DNA from: Phycisphaeraceae bacterium
GTDB taxonomy: Bacteria > Planctomycetota > Phycisphaerae > Phycisphaerales > UBA1924
Length of the DNA stretch: 34,238 bases
NCBI GenBank assembly: GCA_021604785.1
Contig: BQJQ01000008.1
Coordinates: forward strand, 1-34,238
Direction: 5' to 3'
Shown one piece after another: positions 7,759 to 15,749 of the stretch. A model generated the notes under the pieces. The model did no database searches. It was not told the DNA's origin and saw only the letters and a list, made by a program, of their open reading frames with translations. Both the position numbers and the translations under genes were made by a program. Positions within the stretch are counted from its first letter, which is position 1; every line of letters starts with the position of its first letter.

Positions 7759-8382
7759 TCAAGATCCCCACCGAACCTCGATCGCGCGCGCATCAAGCGT
7801 GATGGCCACCGACATCGCCCCGACGAGCACCTCGGCGACGTCGATCCGGTCCGCCGCGACGCCGAGCTGCGCGAGCGACACGGCGCGATCTCCCAGATCG
7901 CCCGCCCACGCGCGCTGCGCGACGTTGATCCCGACGCCGATCAGCGTCAGCCCCCCGCGCCGCTCGATCAGCACACCCGCGATCTTGCGCGCCACGCCGT
8001 CGGGCCCAACCGCCAGCACGTCGTTCGGCCGCTTGAGCCGTAGCACGGCCCCCGGGGCAACCCGCGAGACGGCGTCGCGCGCCGCAATGCCCCCGATCGC
8101 AGCCAACTCAGCCGACTCGCGCCCGTCGTCGGGCAGCGCAAACGTCATCGCGAGCCCAGCGTCGGCGGTGTCCTCCCACGCGCGCCCGTGCTGCCCACGC
8201 CCTGCGGTCTGCCGCCCCGCGACGACGAGCAGCCCCGGGCGAGCGCCGGCGTGCGCCAATGCCGCGTCCTGCGTGGAGGCGGTCTCGGCGATCACGACCA
8301 CCTGATCGACGCAGCACCCCGGCGTGCGCGCGATCGCCGCCTCGAGCCGGTCCGCCCAGTCCTCGATCGGCACGGGCGTCAT
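7759..8382 (-). CDS. birA: Biotin-[acetyl-CoA-carboxylase] ligase, catalytic domain only
   Basis: The 207-residue biotin protein ligase activates biotin as biotinyl-AMP and transfers it to the biotin carboxyl carrier lysine. Motifs: AETASTQDAA, the biotin/AMP loop GRQTAGRGQHGRAW, LRLKRPNDVL, the KIAGVLIE strand and GVGINV. There is no N-terminal winged helix, so it should be an enzyme and not the biotin-operon repressor. The C-terminal SH3-like domain is also very short. The ATG overlaps the nadC stop (ATGA), indicating translational coupling as the second gene of a nadC-birA unit. Confidence 0.92.
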   Translation of the reverse strand: MTPVPIEDWADRLEAAIARTPGCCVDQVVVIAETASTQDAALAHAGARPGLLVVAGRQTAGRGQHGRAWEDTADAGLAMTFALPDDGRESAELAAIGGIAARDAVSRVAPGAVLRLKRPNDVLAVGPDGVARKIAGVLIERRGGLTLIGVGINVAQRAWAGDLGDRAVSLAQLGVAADRIDVAEVLVGAMSVAITLDARAIEVRWGS

Positions 8383-9356
8383 CCGCGTTCGGGCGCCATG
8401 TCGAGCCCGACGTCCAGGCTCACGGCGTGGTGCGTCAGCCCGCCGACGCTGATGCGTTCCACCCCCGTGCGCGCGATGGCGGCGATGGTCTCGAGCGTGA
8501 CGCCGCCGGAGGCTTCAAACGCGGGCTTGGCCGGCGAGTGCTCCCGCCGGGCGCACGCCTCGCGCATCTCGTCGGTCGTGAAGTTGTCGAGCAGCACGAA
8601 ATCGATCAGCCCAGCTTCGACAGCGAGCACGGCGTCGAGTTGGTCAAGCGTGTCCACCTCGACCTCGACAAATTTGGGCGCGGGGTCGATCGTGCGGGCG
8701 CGCCTGGCGGCTCGATCCAGGACCGCCGTCAGATCCACCCCCGCGACGCCGGCGATGTGGTTGTCCTTGATGAGCACAGCGTCGCCGAGGCTGAACCGGT
8801 GCGGCGTGCCCCCGCCGCAGAGGACGGCGTACTTCTCTAACGCGCGCAGGCCGGGCGTGGTCTTGCGGGTGTCGCAGACGGTGGCGCCGGTGCCCTCGAC
8901 GGCACGCACAAACTCAGCGGTCCGCGTCGCAACGCCCGAGAGCCGACCGACGAGGTTGAGCAGCGTGCGCTCGACGAGGACGATCTGGGCGCGCGGGCCG
9001 ACGAGCGTGCCGGCGACGGCGCCCGCAGCGCACGTGTCGCCGTCGGCGAGGGCAGGCTCGAATCGCACGCCCACGCCGAACGTTTCGCAGATGTCCGGGA
9101 TCGCCACCAGCCCCGCGGCGACGCCCGGCTCGCGAAAGACCACATCCGCGCGAACAACCTCGTCCGATCCGTCCGCGTCGGCGTCCATCGCTGCCGAGGT
9201 GAGGTCGCGTCCGCCCGGGTGCAGGTCCTCGTCGCGGGCGAGCTCGAGTAGGCGGGCGATCAGCCCGGTCGCGCGCAGCCTCGCGTACACCTCGCCCAGC
9301 GGCTCGGCGGGGGCAGTCCCATCGGCGGGGCAGGCATGAGGCGGCGTCTCGGGCAC
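8379..9356 (-). CDS. nadC: Nicotinate-nucleotide diphosphorylase (quinolinate phosphoribosyltransferase)
   Basis: The 325-residue enzyme makes nicotinate mononucleotide from quinolinate and PRPP in de novo NAD synthesis. Conserved blocks: ERTLLNLVGRLSGVAT, the DTRKTTPGLRALEKYAV active-site strand, GGGTPHRFSLGDAVLIKDNH, then VEVEVDTLDQ, FVLLDNF and the ASGGVTLETI/VERISVGGLTH phosphate-binding end. The N-terminus is about 30 residues longer than usual. The start is GTG at 9356, 5 nt after TACGAT with no Shine-Dalgarno sequence. It overlaps birA by 4 bp. nadA and nadB are not in the window. Confidence 0.96.
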   Translation of the reverse strand: MPETPPHACPADGTAPAEPLGEVYARLRATGLIARLLELARDEDLHPGGRDLTSAAMDADADGSDEVVRADVVFREPGVAAGLVAIPDICETFGVGVRFEPALADGDTCAAGAVAGTLVGPRAQIVLVERTLLNLVGRLSGVATRTAEFVRAVEGTGATVCDTRKTTPGLRALEKYAVLCGGGTPHRFSLGDAVLIKDNHIAGVAGVDLTAVLDRAARRARTIDPAPKFVEVEVDTLDQLDAVLAVEAGLIDFVLLDNFTTDEMREACARREHSPAKPAFEASGGVTLETIAAIARTGVERISVGGLTHHAVSLDVGLDMAPERG

Positions 9357-9361
9357 GCCCG

Positions 9362-9367
9362 ATCGTA
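9362..9367 (-). promoter_or_regulatory. Putative -10 element (TACGAT) for nadC-birA
   Basis: TACGAT on the minus strand ends 5 nt before the nadC GTG. It lies only 15 bp from the opposite-strand TACACT of fabI, so the two promoters are divergent and their upstream parts overlap. Confidence 0.42.
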
Positions 9368-9382
9368 CGCTCGCATCGGCCC

Positions 9383-9412
9383 TACACTCTCGTTTGGCCC
9401 TTGGTAAGGAGG
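9383..9412 (+). promoter_or_regulatory. Putative fabI -10 (TACACT) and Shine-Dalgarno (AAGGAGG)
   Basis: TACACT at 9383-9388 precedes a leader of roughly 24 nt. A perfect AAGGAGG at 9406-9412 lies 6 nt before the GTG at 9419. This fixes the fabI start at 9419 rather than the in-frame TTG at 9401, and gives a contrast to the leaderless-looking neighbours. Confidence 0.6.
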
Positions 9413-9418
9413 CTCCGC

Positions 9419-10201
9419 GTGCCCGAAAAGCTGCTCGAAGGCAAGGTTGCTCTGATCGTCGGCGTCGCGAACGACCGCTCGTACGCGTGGCACATCGCTA
9501 AGGGGCTCACCGACCACGGGGCGACGTGCGCCTACGCCCACATCCCGGGCGAGAAGAACGAGCGGCGGACGCGAAAGGCCGCCGAGAAGGTGACCACCGA
9601 CCCGTGGCTGTTCCCGTGCGACGCGGGGTCGGACGAGGACCTCGACAAGCTCTTCGGCGCGTACCGCGAGAAGTTCGACAAGATGGACATCCTGGTGCAC
9701 TCGATCGCGTACGCCGAGCGGGAGTACCTGCAGCCGGGGATGTTCGCGGGGACGCCGCGCCAGGCTTTTCTGCAGGCGATCGACATCTCGGCGTACACAC
9801 TCGCGGCGATGGCCGACCGGGCCAAGCCCATGATGCCCGCGGGCGGGTCGATCATGTGCATGAGCTACTACGGAGCCGAGAAAGTGGTGCCGGGGTACAA
9901 CGTGATGGGTGTCGCGAAATCGGCGCTCGAATCGACGGCCCGGTACCTCGCCGCCGAGCTCGGCGAGCACGGCATCCGCGTGAACACGATCTCGGGCGGG
10001 TATCTCAAGACGCTGGCGTCGTCGGCGGTCGGGGGGACCGACGCGTTCGACGAGCACGCCAAGACACGCTCGCCGCTGCGCCGTGGCGTGGAGGGTGCGG
10101 ACGTTGGCGGAACCGCCGTCTACCTCGCGTCGGACCTTGCGGCGGGCGTGACCGGCGAGACGATCTACGTGGACTGCGGCGTGAACACGATCGGGATCTG
10201 A
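9419..10201 (+). CDS. fabI: Enoyl-[acyl-carrier-protein] reductase (NADH)
   Basis: The 260-residue SDR enzyme performs the last step of each fatty acid elongation cycle, reducing enoyl-ACP. The dinucleotide site is LIVGVANDRSYAWHIA. The catalytic set is Tyr150, Tyr160 and Lys167 in SYYGAEKVVPGYNVMGVAK, aligning with E. coli Tyr146, Tyr156 and Lys163. The HSIAYAEREYLQ and YVDCGVNTIG blocks are typical. The loop that is normally ISAGPIRTLA reads ISGGYLKTLA (191-200), so the usual Pro next to the NAD/acyl site is Tyr. The start is set by AAGGAGG 6 nt upstream of GTG. It is divergent from nadC. Confidence 0.95.
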   Translation: MPEKLLEGKVALIVGVANDRSYAWHIAKGLTDHGATCAYAHIPGEKNERRTRKAAEKVTTDPWLFPCDAGSDEDLDKLFGAYREKFDKMDILVHSIAYAEREYLQPGMFAGTPRQAFLQAIDISAYTLAAMADRAKPMMPAGGSIMCMSYYGAEKVVPGYNVMGVAKSALESTARYLAAELGEHGIRVNTISGGYLKTLASSAVGGTDAFDEHAKTRSPLRRGVEGADVGGTAVYLASDLAAGVTGETIYVDCGVNTIGI

Positions 10202-10232
10202 CCCCGCGGCACACCCCCCGGATCCGGCGATG

Positions 10233-10249
10233 GATTCCGTGTCGGAATC
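10233..10249 (+). terminator. Hairpin downstream of fabI
   Basis: GATTCCG/CGGAATC is a perfect 7-bp stem with a TGT loop, 32 nt after the fabI stop. A 10-bp palindrome CCGGATCCGG (10218-10227) lies just before it. No T-tract follows, so a terminator role is tentative. The rest of 10202-10346 shows only the -10-like element listed next. Confidence 0.35.
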
Positions 10250-10335
10250 GCGGTTGATCACACAACATGTGGGGGATGAGACGGCCGGTAACCGCTATTT
10301 GTCCTGTATCGTGGAGCGGCTGCCGGACGGAACCC

Positions 10336-10341
10336 GATACT
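10336..10341 (+). promoter_or_regulatory. Possible -10 element (GATACT) for the 10347 small gene
   Basis: GATACT ends 5 nt before GTG 10347 and 8 nt before ATG 10350. There is no Shine-Dalgarno sequence. The first base deviates from the TAnnnT pattern. Confidence 0.3.
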
Positions 10342-10346
10342 GATGG

Positions 10347-10637
10347 GTGATGACGGGCGCGATTAACAACCTCGCGGCATCCGCAGCCGGTGCCCCGCTC
10401 ACCTCCGCGCAGGCCAACAAGGCCAAGAAGCGTGAGGAGACGCAACGGGCCCAGCGGCGTGCCCGCGATATGTTCGAGCACCAGGTCGAGCAGGTGGAGC
10501 ACGCGGAGGGTCCGCGTCGGGCCGAGGACGCGACGCAGGAACAGACGCGCGAGGACCACCAGACGCACGGGCTGGAGTACGGCGCGGACGGGTCGGCCAA
10601 GCACGGACCCAAACGCAAGGTCGATCTGAGCGCGTGA
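10347..10637 (+). CDS. Small highly charged hypothetical protein
   Basis: The protein is 96 residues from GTG 10347, or 95 from the adjacent ATG 10350. After a short N-terminal Ala-rich stretch (AINNLAASAAGAPLTSAQ) it is almost entirely Lys/Arg/Glu/Gln/His. The sequence KKREETQRAQRRARDMFEHQ suggests one amphipathic helix, followed by a disordered acidic/His-containing tail ending KHGPKRKVDLSA. There is no signal peptide or membrane segment. I do not recognise a family. It converges on sdhB. Support for coding comes from an open frame in a tight gap, a -10-like hexamer and a composition unlike random frames here. It could be a nucleic-acid- or partner-binding small protein, but that is speculation. 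Confidence 0.6.
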   Translation: MMTGAINNLAASAAGAPLTSAQANKAKKREETQRAQRRARDMFEHQVEQVEHAEGPRRAEDATQEQTREDHQTHGLEYGADGSAKHGPKRKVDLSA

Positions 10638-10664
10638 GCGTCGGACCCCGCTCGATCTCTTCGC

Positions 10665-11513
10665 TTACTTGCCCTTGAAGAACCTCGTGACGGCGTGCAT
10701 GGTGACGCCGCGCCCCATGGCGCCGATCGACTCGGTCAGCGGGACGCCCTTGGGGCAGACCTTGACGCAGTTCTGGGCGTTGCCGCAGTCGGCGACGCCG
10801 CCGGGGCCCATGAGTTCGTCGAGGCGTTCGGGGGCGAGGTTCTTGCCGGTGCCGTGGAGGTTGAAGAGACGGGCCTGGGCAATGGCATGCGCACCGATGA
10901 AGGCCGAGTCCCACGCGTCCTCGTCGCCCTCAAGGAGGAACTGGGGGCAAGCCTCGAGGCAGCACCCGCAGCTCATGCACTCGGAGATCGCGTAGCGTGT
11001 GGACTGGGTCGCCTGGTCTTCTTTGGGGCCCGGGCCGAGGGCGGCGGTCGAGTCGATCGGCACCCACCCGCGGACGCGCTTCAGGCTGTTGAACAGGCGG
11101 GCGCGGTCCACCCAGAGGTCACGGATGACCGGGAACTTGCTCATGGGCTCGAGGGTGATCTCATCGCCCTCCTCGGGCGCGTATTCATCAATGAGGCACG
11201 AGCAGGACTGGCGGACGGTGCCGTTGATGACCATGGTGCAGGCGCCGCAGACCTCCTCGAGGCAGCCCGAGTCCCAGACGACCGGCGTGGTCTCCTTGCC
11301 GTCCGCGGTGACGGGGTTCGCCGCGATCTTCTGCAGGCACGAGATCACGTTCTCGTTGGGCTCGACGGGGATCTTGAACGACTCGAACCACCCGAGCTTG
11401 CCCGGGCCCTCGCACCGGCGGACTGTCATCACGATCGTGCGCCCGGGGACGGCCTTGGCCCGGTTCGCCTGGCGCCATGCGAGCGTCGATTGGTGGGCCT
11501 GGGGAAGGGACAT
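10665..11513 (-). CDS. sdhB: Succinate dehydrogenase/fumarate reductase iron-sulfur subunit
   Basis: The 282-residue electron-transfer subunit passes electrons from SdhA to the quinone site. The [2Fe-2S] site is Cys84, Cys89, Cys92 and Cys104 (CLEEVCGACTMVINGTVRQSC). The [4Fe-4S] motif is CMSCGCCLEACP (from Cys179). The [3Fe-4S] motif is CGNAQNCVKVCPKGVP. All cluster ligands appear present. It is a little longer than the usual ~240-260 residues. The ATG has TTGGAG upstream. It is the last gene of the sdhC-sdhA-methyltransferase-sdhB unit, 39 bp after the methyltransferase. Confidence 0.97.
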   Translation of the reverse strand: MSLPQAHQSTLAWRQANRAKAVPGRTIVMTVRRCEGPGKLGWFESFKIPVEPNENVISCLQKIAANPVTADGKETTPVVWDSGCLEEVCGACTMVINGTVRQSCSCLIDEYAPEEGDEITLEPMSKFPVIRDLWVDRARLFNSLKRVRGWVPIDSTAALGPGPKEDQATQSTRYAISECMSCGCCLEACPQFLLEGDEDAWDSAFIGAHAIAQARLFNLHGTGKNLAPERLDELMGPGGVADCGNAQNCVKVCPKGVPLTESIGAMGRGVTMHAVTRFFKGK

Positions 11514-11552
11514 CGTGCGGTCTCCAATCCGAACGGGCGCGGGCCCGCGTGT

Positions 11553-12368
11553 TCATGCTACGGCGGCGTCGTCTGCGTGCGTAGTTCCGGTGCCGGCGCT
11601 CTGCCACTCGCCTTCTTTCTGGAGGCGGAAGACGATCATCTGGTGCAAGCCGCGGACCTTGGTGCCGAAGAGACGGGCGTAGAGGCGCGGGGCGAAGCGC
11701 ATCGCGGACGGGAAGTACTGCTGCCACTGGGTGCAGGGCATGTACCAGACGTCGAGCGCTGAATACCCGAGCCCGCGGGCGGCCTTGGCGATCCGCCCGG
11801 CGCTGCCCAGGCGGTAGTACGCGGGGTAGGCGTTGACCTTGGCGACGTCGCTGTCGGACCCGTCGTTGGAGAACCGGTCCTTGAGGCCGATGAGCTCGAT
11901 GGAGCGCGAGACCATGGCGAAGGGGTGCCACCAGTTGGGGGTGTAGCCCATGACGACGCCGCCGGGCTTGAGCGTCTTGTGGATCGCGGCGAGGTGGGCG
12001 CGCGGGTCGGCGACGTGCTCGAAGACAAAGCAAGAGATCGCGGCGTCGTACTCGGACTCGGGGATCTCCCCGTTCGCGACGAGCTCCTCGACCCCTCCCT
12101 TCCACCGGCGCGTCAGGAGGGGGTGCTTGAAGACGTCGTCGGACGGGTCGAGCCCATCCCAGGTCCCGATGCGCGACAGCGCCGCCCGGATGACGGTGCC
12201 CTCGGACGACGCGGGCTCGTCGGCGCACCCGACATCGAGCACACGCCCAATGACGCGGTCGTCCTCGTTCATCATGTCCGCGAAGGGGGCCATCCACGAG
12301 TCGCGGTGTTCGTCGAGCCAGGCGAAGTTGCGGCCTTGGGCGTCGGGGCTGTGAAGGGTCACACGCAT
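11553..12368 (-). CDS. SAM-dependent class I methyltransferase inside the sdh operon
   Basis: The 271-residue soluble protein has a Rossmann-type methyltransferase core. Motif I is RVLDVGCADEPAS (42-54), the acidic/post-I region is WDGLDPSDDV, motif IV is YDAAISCFVFEHVADP and motif V/VI is LKPGGVVMGYTPNWWHP. The pattern fits the Methyltransf_11/UbiE-like superfamily. A C-terminal region rich in aromatic residues (YSALDVWYMPCTQWQQYFP) may shape the acceptor site. It starts 10 bp after the sdhA stop with GAGGGACG upstream, so it is very probably co-transcribed with sdhCAB. The substrate is unknown; a quinone or a subunit of the complex are guesses from context only. Confidence 0.85.
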   Translation of the reverse strand: MRVTLHSPDAQGRNFAWLDEHRDSWMAPFADMMNEDDRVIGRVLDVGCADEPASSEGTVIRAALSRIGTWDGLDPSDDVFKHPLLTRRWKGGVEELVANGEIPESEYDAAISCFVFEHVADPRAHLAAIHKTLKPGGVVMGYTPNWWHPFAMVSRSIELIGLKDRFSNDGSDSDVAKVNAYPAYYRLGSAGRIAKAARGLGYSALDVWYMPCTQWQQYFPSAMRFAPRLYARLFGTKVRGLHQMIVFRLQKEGEWQSAGTGTTHADDAAVA

Positions 12369-12378
12369 CGGACGTCCC

Positions 12379-14325
12379 TCATGACCCGACCGGCTGGGCG
12401 GTCTTCTTCGCCGGCTCGGGCGCTGTCTTGCCGTAGGTCCGCGGGCGGGGCTTGACCAAGGGGGCCCGCACGGGCTCGAAGGTCACGTCGGCCTTGCCGG
12501 TCGCGGGGTTGAACCGCGAGACCGAGGTCTTCCAGAACCTGGCGTCGTCGCGGTCCGGGAAGTCGGTGCGGTAGTGGCTGCCGCGGGACTCCTGGCGGAG
12601 GAGCCCGGCTCTGGCGATCGCCTCGGCGAGGATGAGCATGTCGCCGGTCGCGCGGGTGAAGCTGAGCGACTGGTTCGTCCACGTCGCGGTGTCCGAGAGC
12701 TTGACCCGCGAGTACCGCTCGCTCAGCTCGTCGAGCTTGGCGAGGCACTTCTCGAGGCGCGGGCCGGTCTTGACGACGGTGGACGCGGCGGTCATCTCCA
12801 CGCCCATCTCGCGGGCGATGACGTAGGCGTTCTCGCCCGAGTGGTTGCCGGCGGTCGCGATGAACGCTTCGTGCTTGTCCTGCTCGCGGTCGGAGGCGGC
12901 GTCGTACACCGATTGGGGCACGTCGGACGCCGGGCGGTCTGTGTGCTGGACGGCGTTGGCGACGGAGAGCCCGTTGAAAAGCCCGTCGAAGATGCAGCTG
13001 AGCAGGGCGTTGGCGCCCAGGCGTGTCGCGCCGTGGTACGCGAAGTTGACCTCGCCGAAGGCGTACAGGCCCTCGATGTTGGTCATCATGTTGTTGGGTG
13101 CGCCGTGCGTCATGCCGATGCCCGCGGTCGGGGCGACGGGGATCGCGTTGCCCGGCTTGTGCTCGGGGGCGGGCGCGTCGGGGGTGTAGCTGCCCTCGGT
13201 GTAGGTGGTCCACATGCCGCCCATGGTGTAGTGGACGGCGGGGAAGATCTTCATCGGGGTGTGGCGCGGGTCCTCGCCGGCGAACTTCTCGTAGATCTCC
13301 AGGATCCCGCCGAGCTTGTTCGTGAGGTAGTCCGGGTCCATGTGGGAGAGGTCGAGGTAGACCATGTTCCCGCCGCCGATGCCCATGTGGTCGTTGACGC
13401 AGACGTCGAAGATCTCGCGCGTCGCGATATCGCGCGGCACGAGATTGCCGTAGTCGGGGTAGCGCTCTTCGAGGAAGTACCAGCGTTCGCCCTCGGGGAT
13501 GTCCGCGGGCTTGCGTGCGTCGGCCTTGTCCTTGGGCACCCAGACGCGGCCGCCCTCGCCGCGGGCGGACTCGGACATCAGGCGGCACTTGTCGGCGCCT
13601 GGGATCGCGGTCGGGTGGACCTGGATCATCTCGGCGTTGCCGTACCACGCGCCGTGCTGGTAGCAGCGGCTCGCGGCGCCGCCGGTGCAGATGACCGAGT
13701 TGGTGCTCTGCCCGAAGACAAGCCCGTTGCCGCCGGTCGCCATGACGACGGCGTCCGCCCGGAACGAGCGGATCTGCATCGTCCGCATGTCCTGGGCGAC
13801 GATGCCGACGCATTTTCCGTTGTCGTCGAGGACGGGGGCGAGGAACTCCCAGAACTCGTACTTGGTCACCTTGCCCTCGGACTCGAACCGGCGGGTCTGC
13901 TCGTCGAGCGCGTAGAGGAGCTGCTGGCCCGTTGTCGCGCCGGCGAAGTGGGTGCGTTTGAACAGCGACCCGCCGAAGAGCCGCAGGTCGCGGAAGCCCT
14001 CAGCCGTGCGGTTGAAGGGGACGCCCATCCGGTCGAGCAGGTCGATGACCTTGGGGGCCCAGGCGGTCATCTCGAGGACGGGGCCCTGGTCGGCGAGAAA
14101 GTCCCCGCCGTAGAGGGTTTCGTCGAAGTGCTGGTACTCGGAGTACCCCTGCTGGCGGGCGACTTCGTTGCAGGCGTTGATCCCGCCCTGGGCGCACACG
14201 GAGTGCGAGCGTTTGACGGGGACCATGGAGAACAGGTCCACGGCGATGCCCGCCTCGGCGACACGGACGGAGGCGGCCAGCCCGGCCAGCCCGCCGCCCA
14301 CCACGATCACGCGTTGATCACTCAT
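12379..14325 (-). CDS. sdhA: Succinate dehydrogenase/fumarate reductase flavoprotein subunit
   Basis: The 648-residue protein oxidises succinate to fumarate with FAD. The FAD dinucleotide motif is VIVVGGGLAGLAA (7-19). The covalent FAD attachment histidine is His41 in RSHSVCAQGGINA. The substrate/active-site blocks are QVHPTAIPG and SESARGEGGRVWV. Further FAD contacts include ATGGNGLVFG and the YAFGEVNFAYHGATRLGANALLSC stretch. It belongs to the B-type branch (B. subtilis/Wolinella) paired with a single cytochrome b subunit. The ATG overlaps the sdhC stop (ATGA). The downstream methyltransferase separates it from sdhB. Confidence 0.97.
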   Translation of the reverse strand: MSDQRVIVVGGGLAGLAASVRVAEAGIAVDLFSMVPVKRSHSVCAQGGINACNEVARQQGYSEYQHFDETLYGGDFLADQGPVLEMTAWAPKVIDLLDRMGVPFNRTAEGFRDLRLFGGSLFKRTHFAGATTGQQLLYALDEQTRRFESEGKVTKYEFWEFLAPVLDDNGKCVGIVAQDMRTMQIRSFRADAVVMATGGNGLVFGQSTNSVICTGGAASRCYQHGAWYGNAEMIQVHPTAIPGADKCRLMSESARGEGGRVWVPKDKADARKPADIPEGERWYFLEERYPDYGNLVPRDIATREIFDVCVNDHMGIGGGNMVYLDLSHMDPDYLTNKLGGILEIYEKFAGEDPRHTPMKIFPAVHYTMGGMWTTYTEGSYTPDAPAPEHKPGNAIPVAPTAGIGMTHGAPNNMMTNIEGLYAFGEVNFAYHGATRLGANALLSCIFDGLFNGLSVANAVQHTDRPASDVPQSVYDAASDREQDKHEAFIATAGNHSGENAYVIAREMGVEMTAASTVVKTGPRLEKCLAKLDELSERYSRVKLSDTATWTNQSLSFTRATGDMLILAEAIARAGLLRQESRGSHYRTDFPDRDDARFWKTSVSRFNPATGKADVTFEPVRAPLVKPRPRTYGKTAPEPAKKTAQPVGS

Positions 14326-15191
14326 CCCTCACCCCCGGCGTTCGCGTGTTCGTCTGCCGGCGGGCGCCCCTCGAGCTTGTTCTCGATCCGCTGCAACTCT
14401 TCGGGGCCGTGCTCGTGGAGGATCATCTCAGCCTCGGTCGCCCGGGCCTCCTGCGGATCGACCATGAACGCCGCGCCGAGCGATGACCATGCCGCGAGCA
14501 TCAGGCCCGCGCCGAGCCCGAAGCAGACCAGGCCCCACCGCTTCTGGGCGGGCACGGAGACCGTCAGCCCCCACGTGATCGCCGCGGTCCAGAGCCCGTT
14601 GGCGAAGTGGAAGACGAGCAGTGTGATCCCGGCGAAGTAGAGCAACGCCACGGCGACGCCCAGCGCCGTCCACCCCTCGGGCGAGCCCTGGATCGCCGCT
14701 GCCAGCGTCGAGGCGCTGAAGTGGTGGCTCCACTGCGTCCCGCCCGGGACGAGCCACGTCCACCCCCAGCGGAGCGTCGCGACGTGGTAGAAGATGAACG
14801 CGATGCCGAGGTACCCGCTGATCCGCTGGAGCGAATACCGCCAGTTGTCCATATGCGGGTAGTGGGCGGTGTTGCCCTTGCCCGTGGTCGCGTAGTAGAC
14901 GCCCAGGATGGCGTGGAACGCGATCGAGACCCAGAGCGTCACCTCGATCAGCAGCAGGTGCGGCACCTGTTCGTTGATGTAGCTGACCTCCTCCTGGAAG
15001 TACTTGACCCCGCCCTGGGCGATGGACATGCCCTCGCCCTCGCCACGCAGGGCGAACCGCCCCCACGCCAGCGAGCTGTTGGTGGTCAGGTGCGCGATCA
15101 GGAAGACCCCGATCGGGACGATGCCCGAGAGGGAGTGCAGCCGACGCAGCAGGAAGGAATGTCGCTCGAAGAAGCTCTGTCGATCGCTCAC
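14322..15191 (-). CDS. sdhC: Succinate dehydrogenase cytochrome b subunit (type B, single anchor)
   Basis: I choose GTG 15191 (289 residues, MSDRQSFF...), which puts about 15 residues before the conserved RRLHSLSGIVPIG. An upstream in-frame GTG at 15215 is an alternative. Five hydrophobic segments are visible, with histidines in RRLHSLSG, FLIAHLTTN, IAFHAILG, FIFYHVATLRWG and VFHFANGLW, expected to hold two hemes b. There is no separate sdhD, consistent with type B complexes that reduce menaquinone. The C-terminus has a hydrophilic extension after about 250. TAGACT at 15231-15236 is a candidate promoter. Confidence 0.92.
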   Translation of the reverse strand: MSDRQSFFERHSFLLRRLHSLSGIVPIGVFLIAHLTTNSSLAWGRFALRGEGEGMSIAQGGVKYFQEEVSYINEQVPHLLLIEVTLWVSIAFHAILGVYYATTGKGNTAHYPHMDNWRYSLQRISGYLGIAFIFYHVATLRWGWTWLVPGGTQWSHHFSASTLAAAIQGSPEGWTALGVAVALLYFAGITLLVFHFANGLWTAAITWGLTVSVPAQKRWGLVCFGLGAGLMLAAWSSLGAAFMVDPQEARATEAEMILHEHGPEELQRIENKLEGRPPADEHANAGGEG

Positions 15192-15230
15192 GGTTTTCGC
15201 CCCAGCAAGGCCCACGGACCCTGTTTCGGC

Positions 15231-15236
15231 AGTCTA
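15231..15236 (-). promoter_or_regulatory. Putative -10 element (TAGACT) for the sdh operon
   Basis: TAGACT on the minus strand lies in the short gap upstream of sdhC. It would give a leader of about 33 nt to GTG 15191 or about 9 nt to GTG 15215. No convincing -35 is visible. Confidence 0.38.
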
Positions 15237-15268
15237 GCTCGCGGCGCACCACTCATGGTGCGGCCCGC

Positions 15269-15730
15269 TTACATGCCGGGGGGCCCGCCGCCCAGGTCGA
15301 TCGCCCCGCCGCCCGAGGCGTCGAGCTTGCCCTCGGCCTTGGCCTTCTCGACGGCTTTGACGATCTCGGCGAACTGGAGGCGCAGCTCGTGCACCGTGCC
15401 GTCGAGCATTGACTTCTCGTCGTCGCTCAGGTTGCCCTTGGTCTTGTCCTGCATGAGCCCGAGCATGTCGATGTGGAGCTTGGCGAGGTCCAGTGCGATC
15501 ATCGCCTTGCCCGTCTGCGGGTCGGGGAAGGCCCCGAGGTACATCAGGGCCTGGGTCGCGAGCATTTTGATCAGGTCGTCGAAGGTGAGCTTCTCGGGGA
15601 GCCCGCCCGGGCCCGCGCCGGGGCCCTCGGCCTTCGCCTGGGCGTCCTGGGCGGCGAGTTTCTCCTTCTCGGCCTGTGCTTGAGACTTCCAGTCGTCATC
15701 GACGATAATCTTCGGGGTATCTTCGGGCAT
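15269..15730 (-). CDS. DUF1844 family protein
   Basis: The 153-residue protein has an acidic, Lys/Ala-rich N-terminus (PKIIVDDDWKSQAQAEKEK), a Gly/Pro linker around 35-45, and then a helical core that matches DUF1844. That core includes FDDLIKMLATQALMYLGAFPDP, ALDLAKLHIDMLGLMQDKTKGNL and LHELRLQF-type helices. The C-terminus is Gly-rich, ending GGGPPGM. No enzyme motif or signal peptide is present; the family function is unknown. The ATG has AAGGAAC upstream and TAGGAT further up. It lies just upstream of sdhC on the same strand, but a candidate sdh promoter sits between them. Confidence 0.88.
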   Translation of the reverse strand: MPEDTPKIIVDDDWKSQAQAEKEKLAAQDAQAKAEGPGAGPGGLPEKLTFDDLIKMLATQALMYLGAFPDPQTGKAMIALDLAKLHIDMLGLMQDKTKGNLSDDEKSMLDGTVHELRLQFAEIVKAVEKAKAEGKLDASGGGAIDLGGGPPGM

Positions 15731-15749
15731 GCTGTCCAGTTCCTTCCGG

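Noticed and set aside
9401-9418. TTG at 9401 as the fabI start.
   Set aside because: It would place the perfect AAGGAGG inside the gene; the GTG at 9419 has ideal spacing and matches the usual FabI N-terminus.
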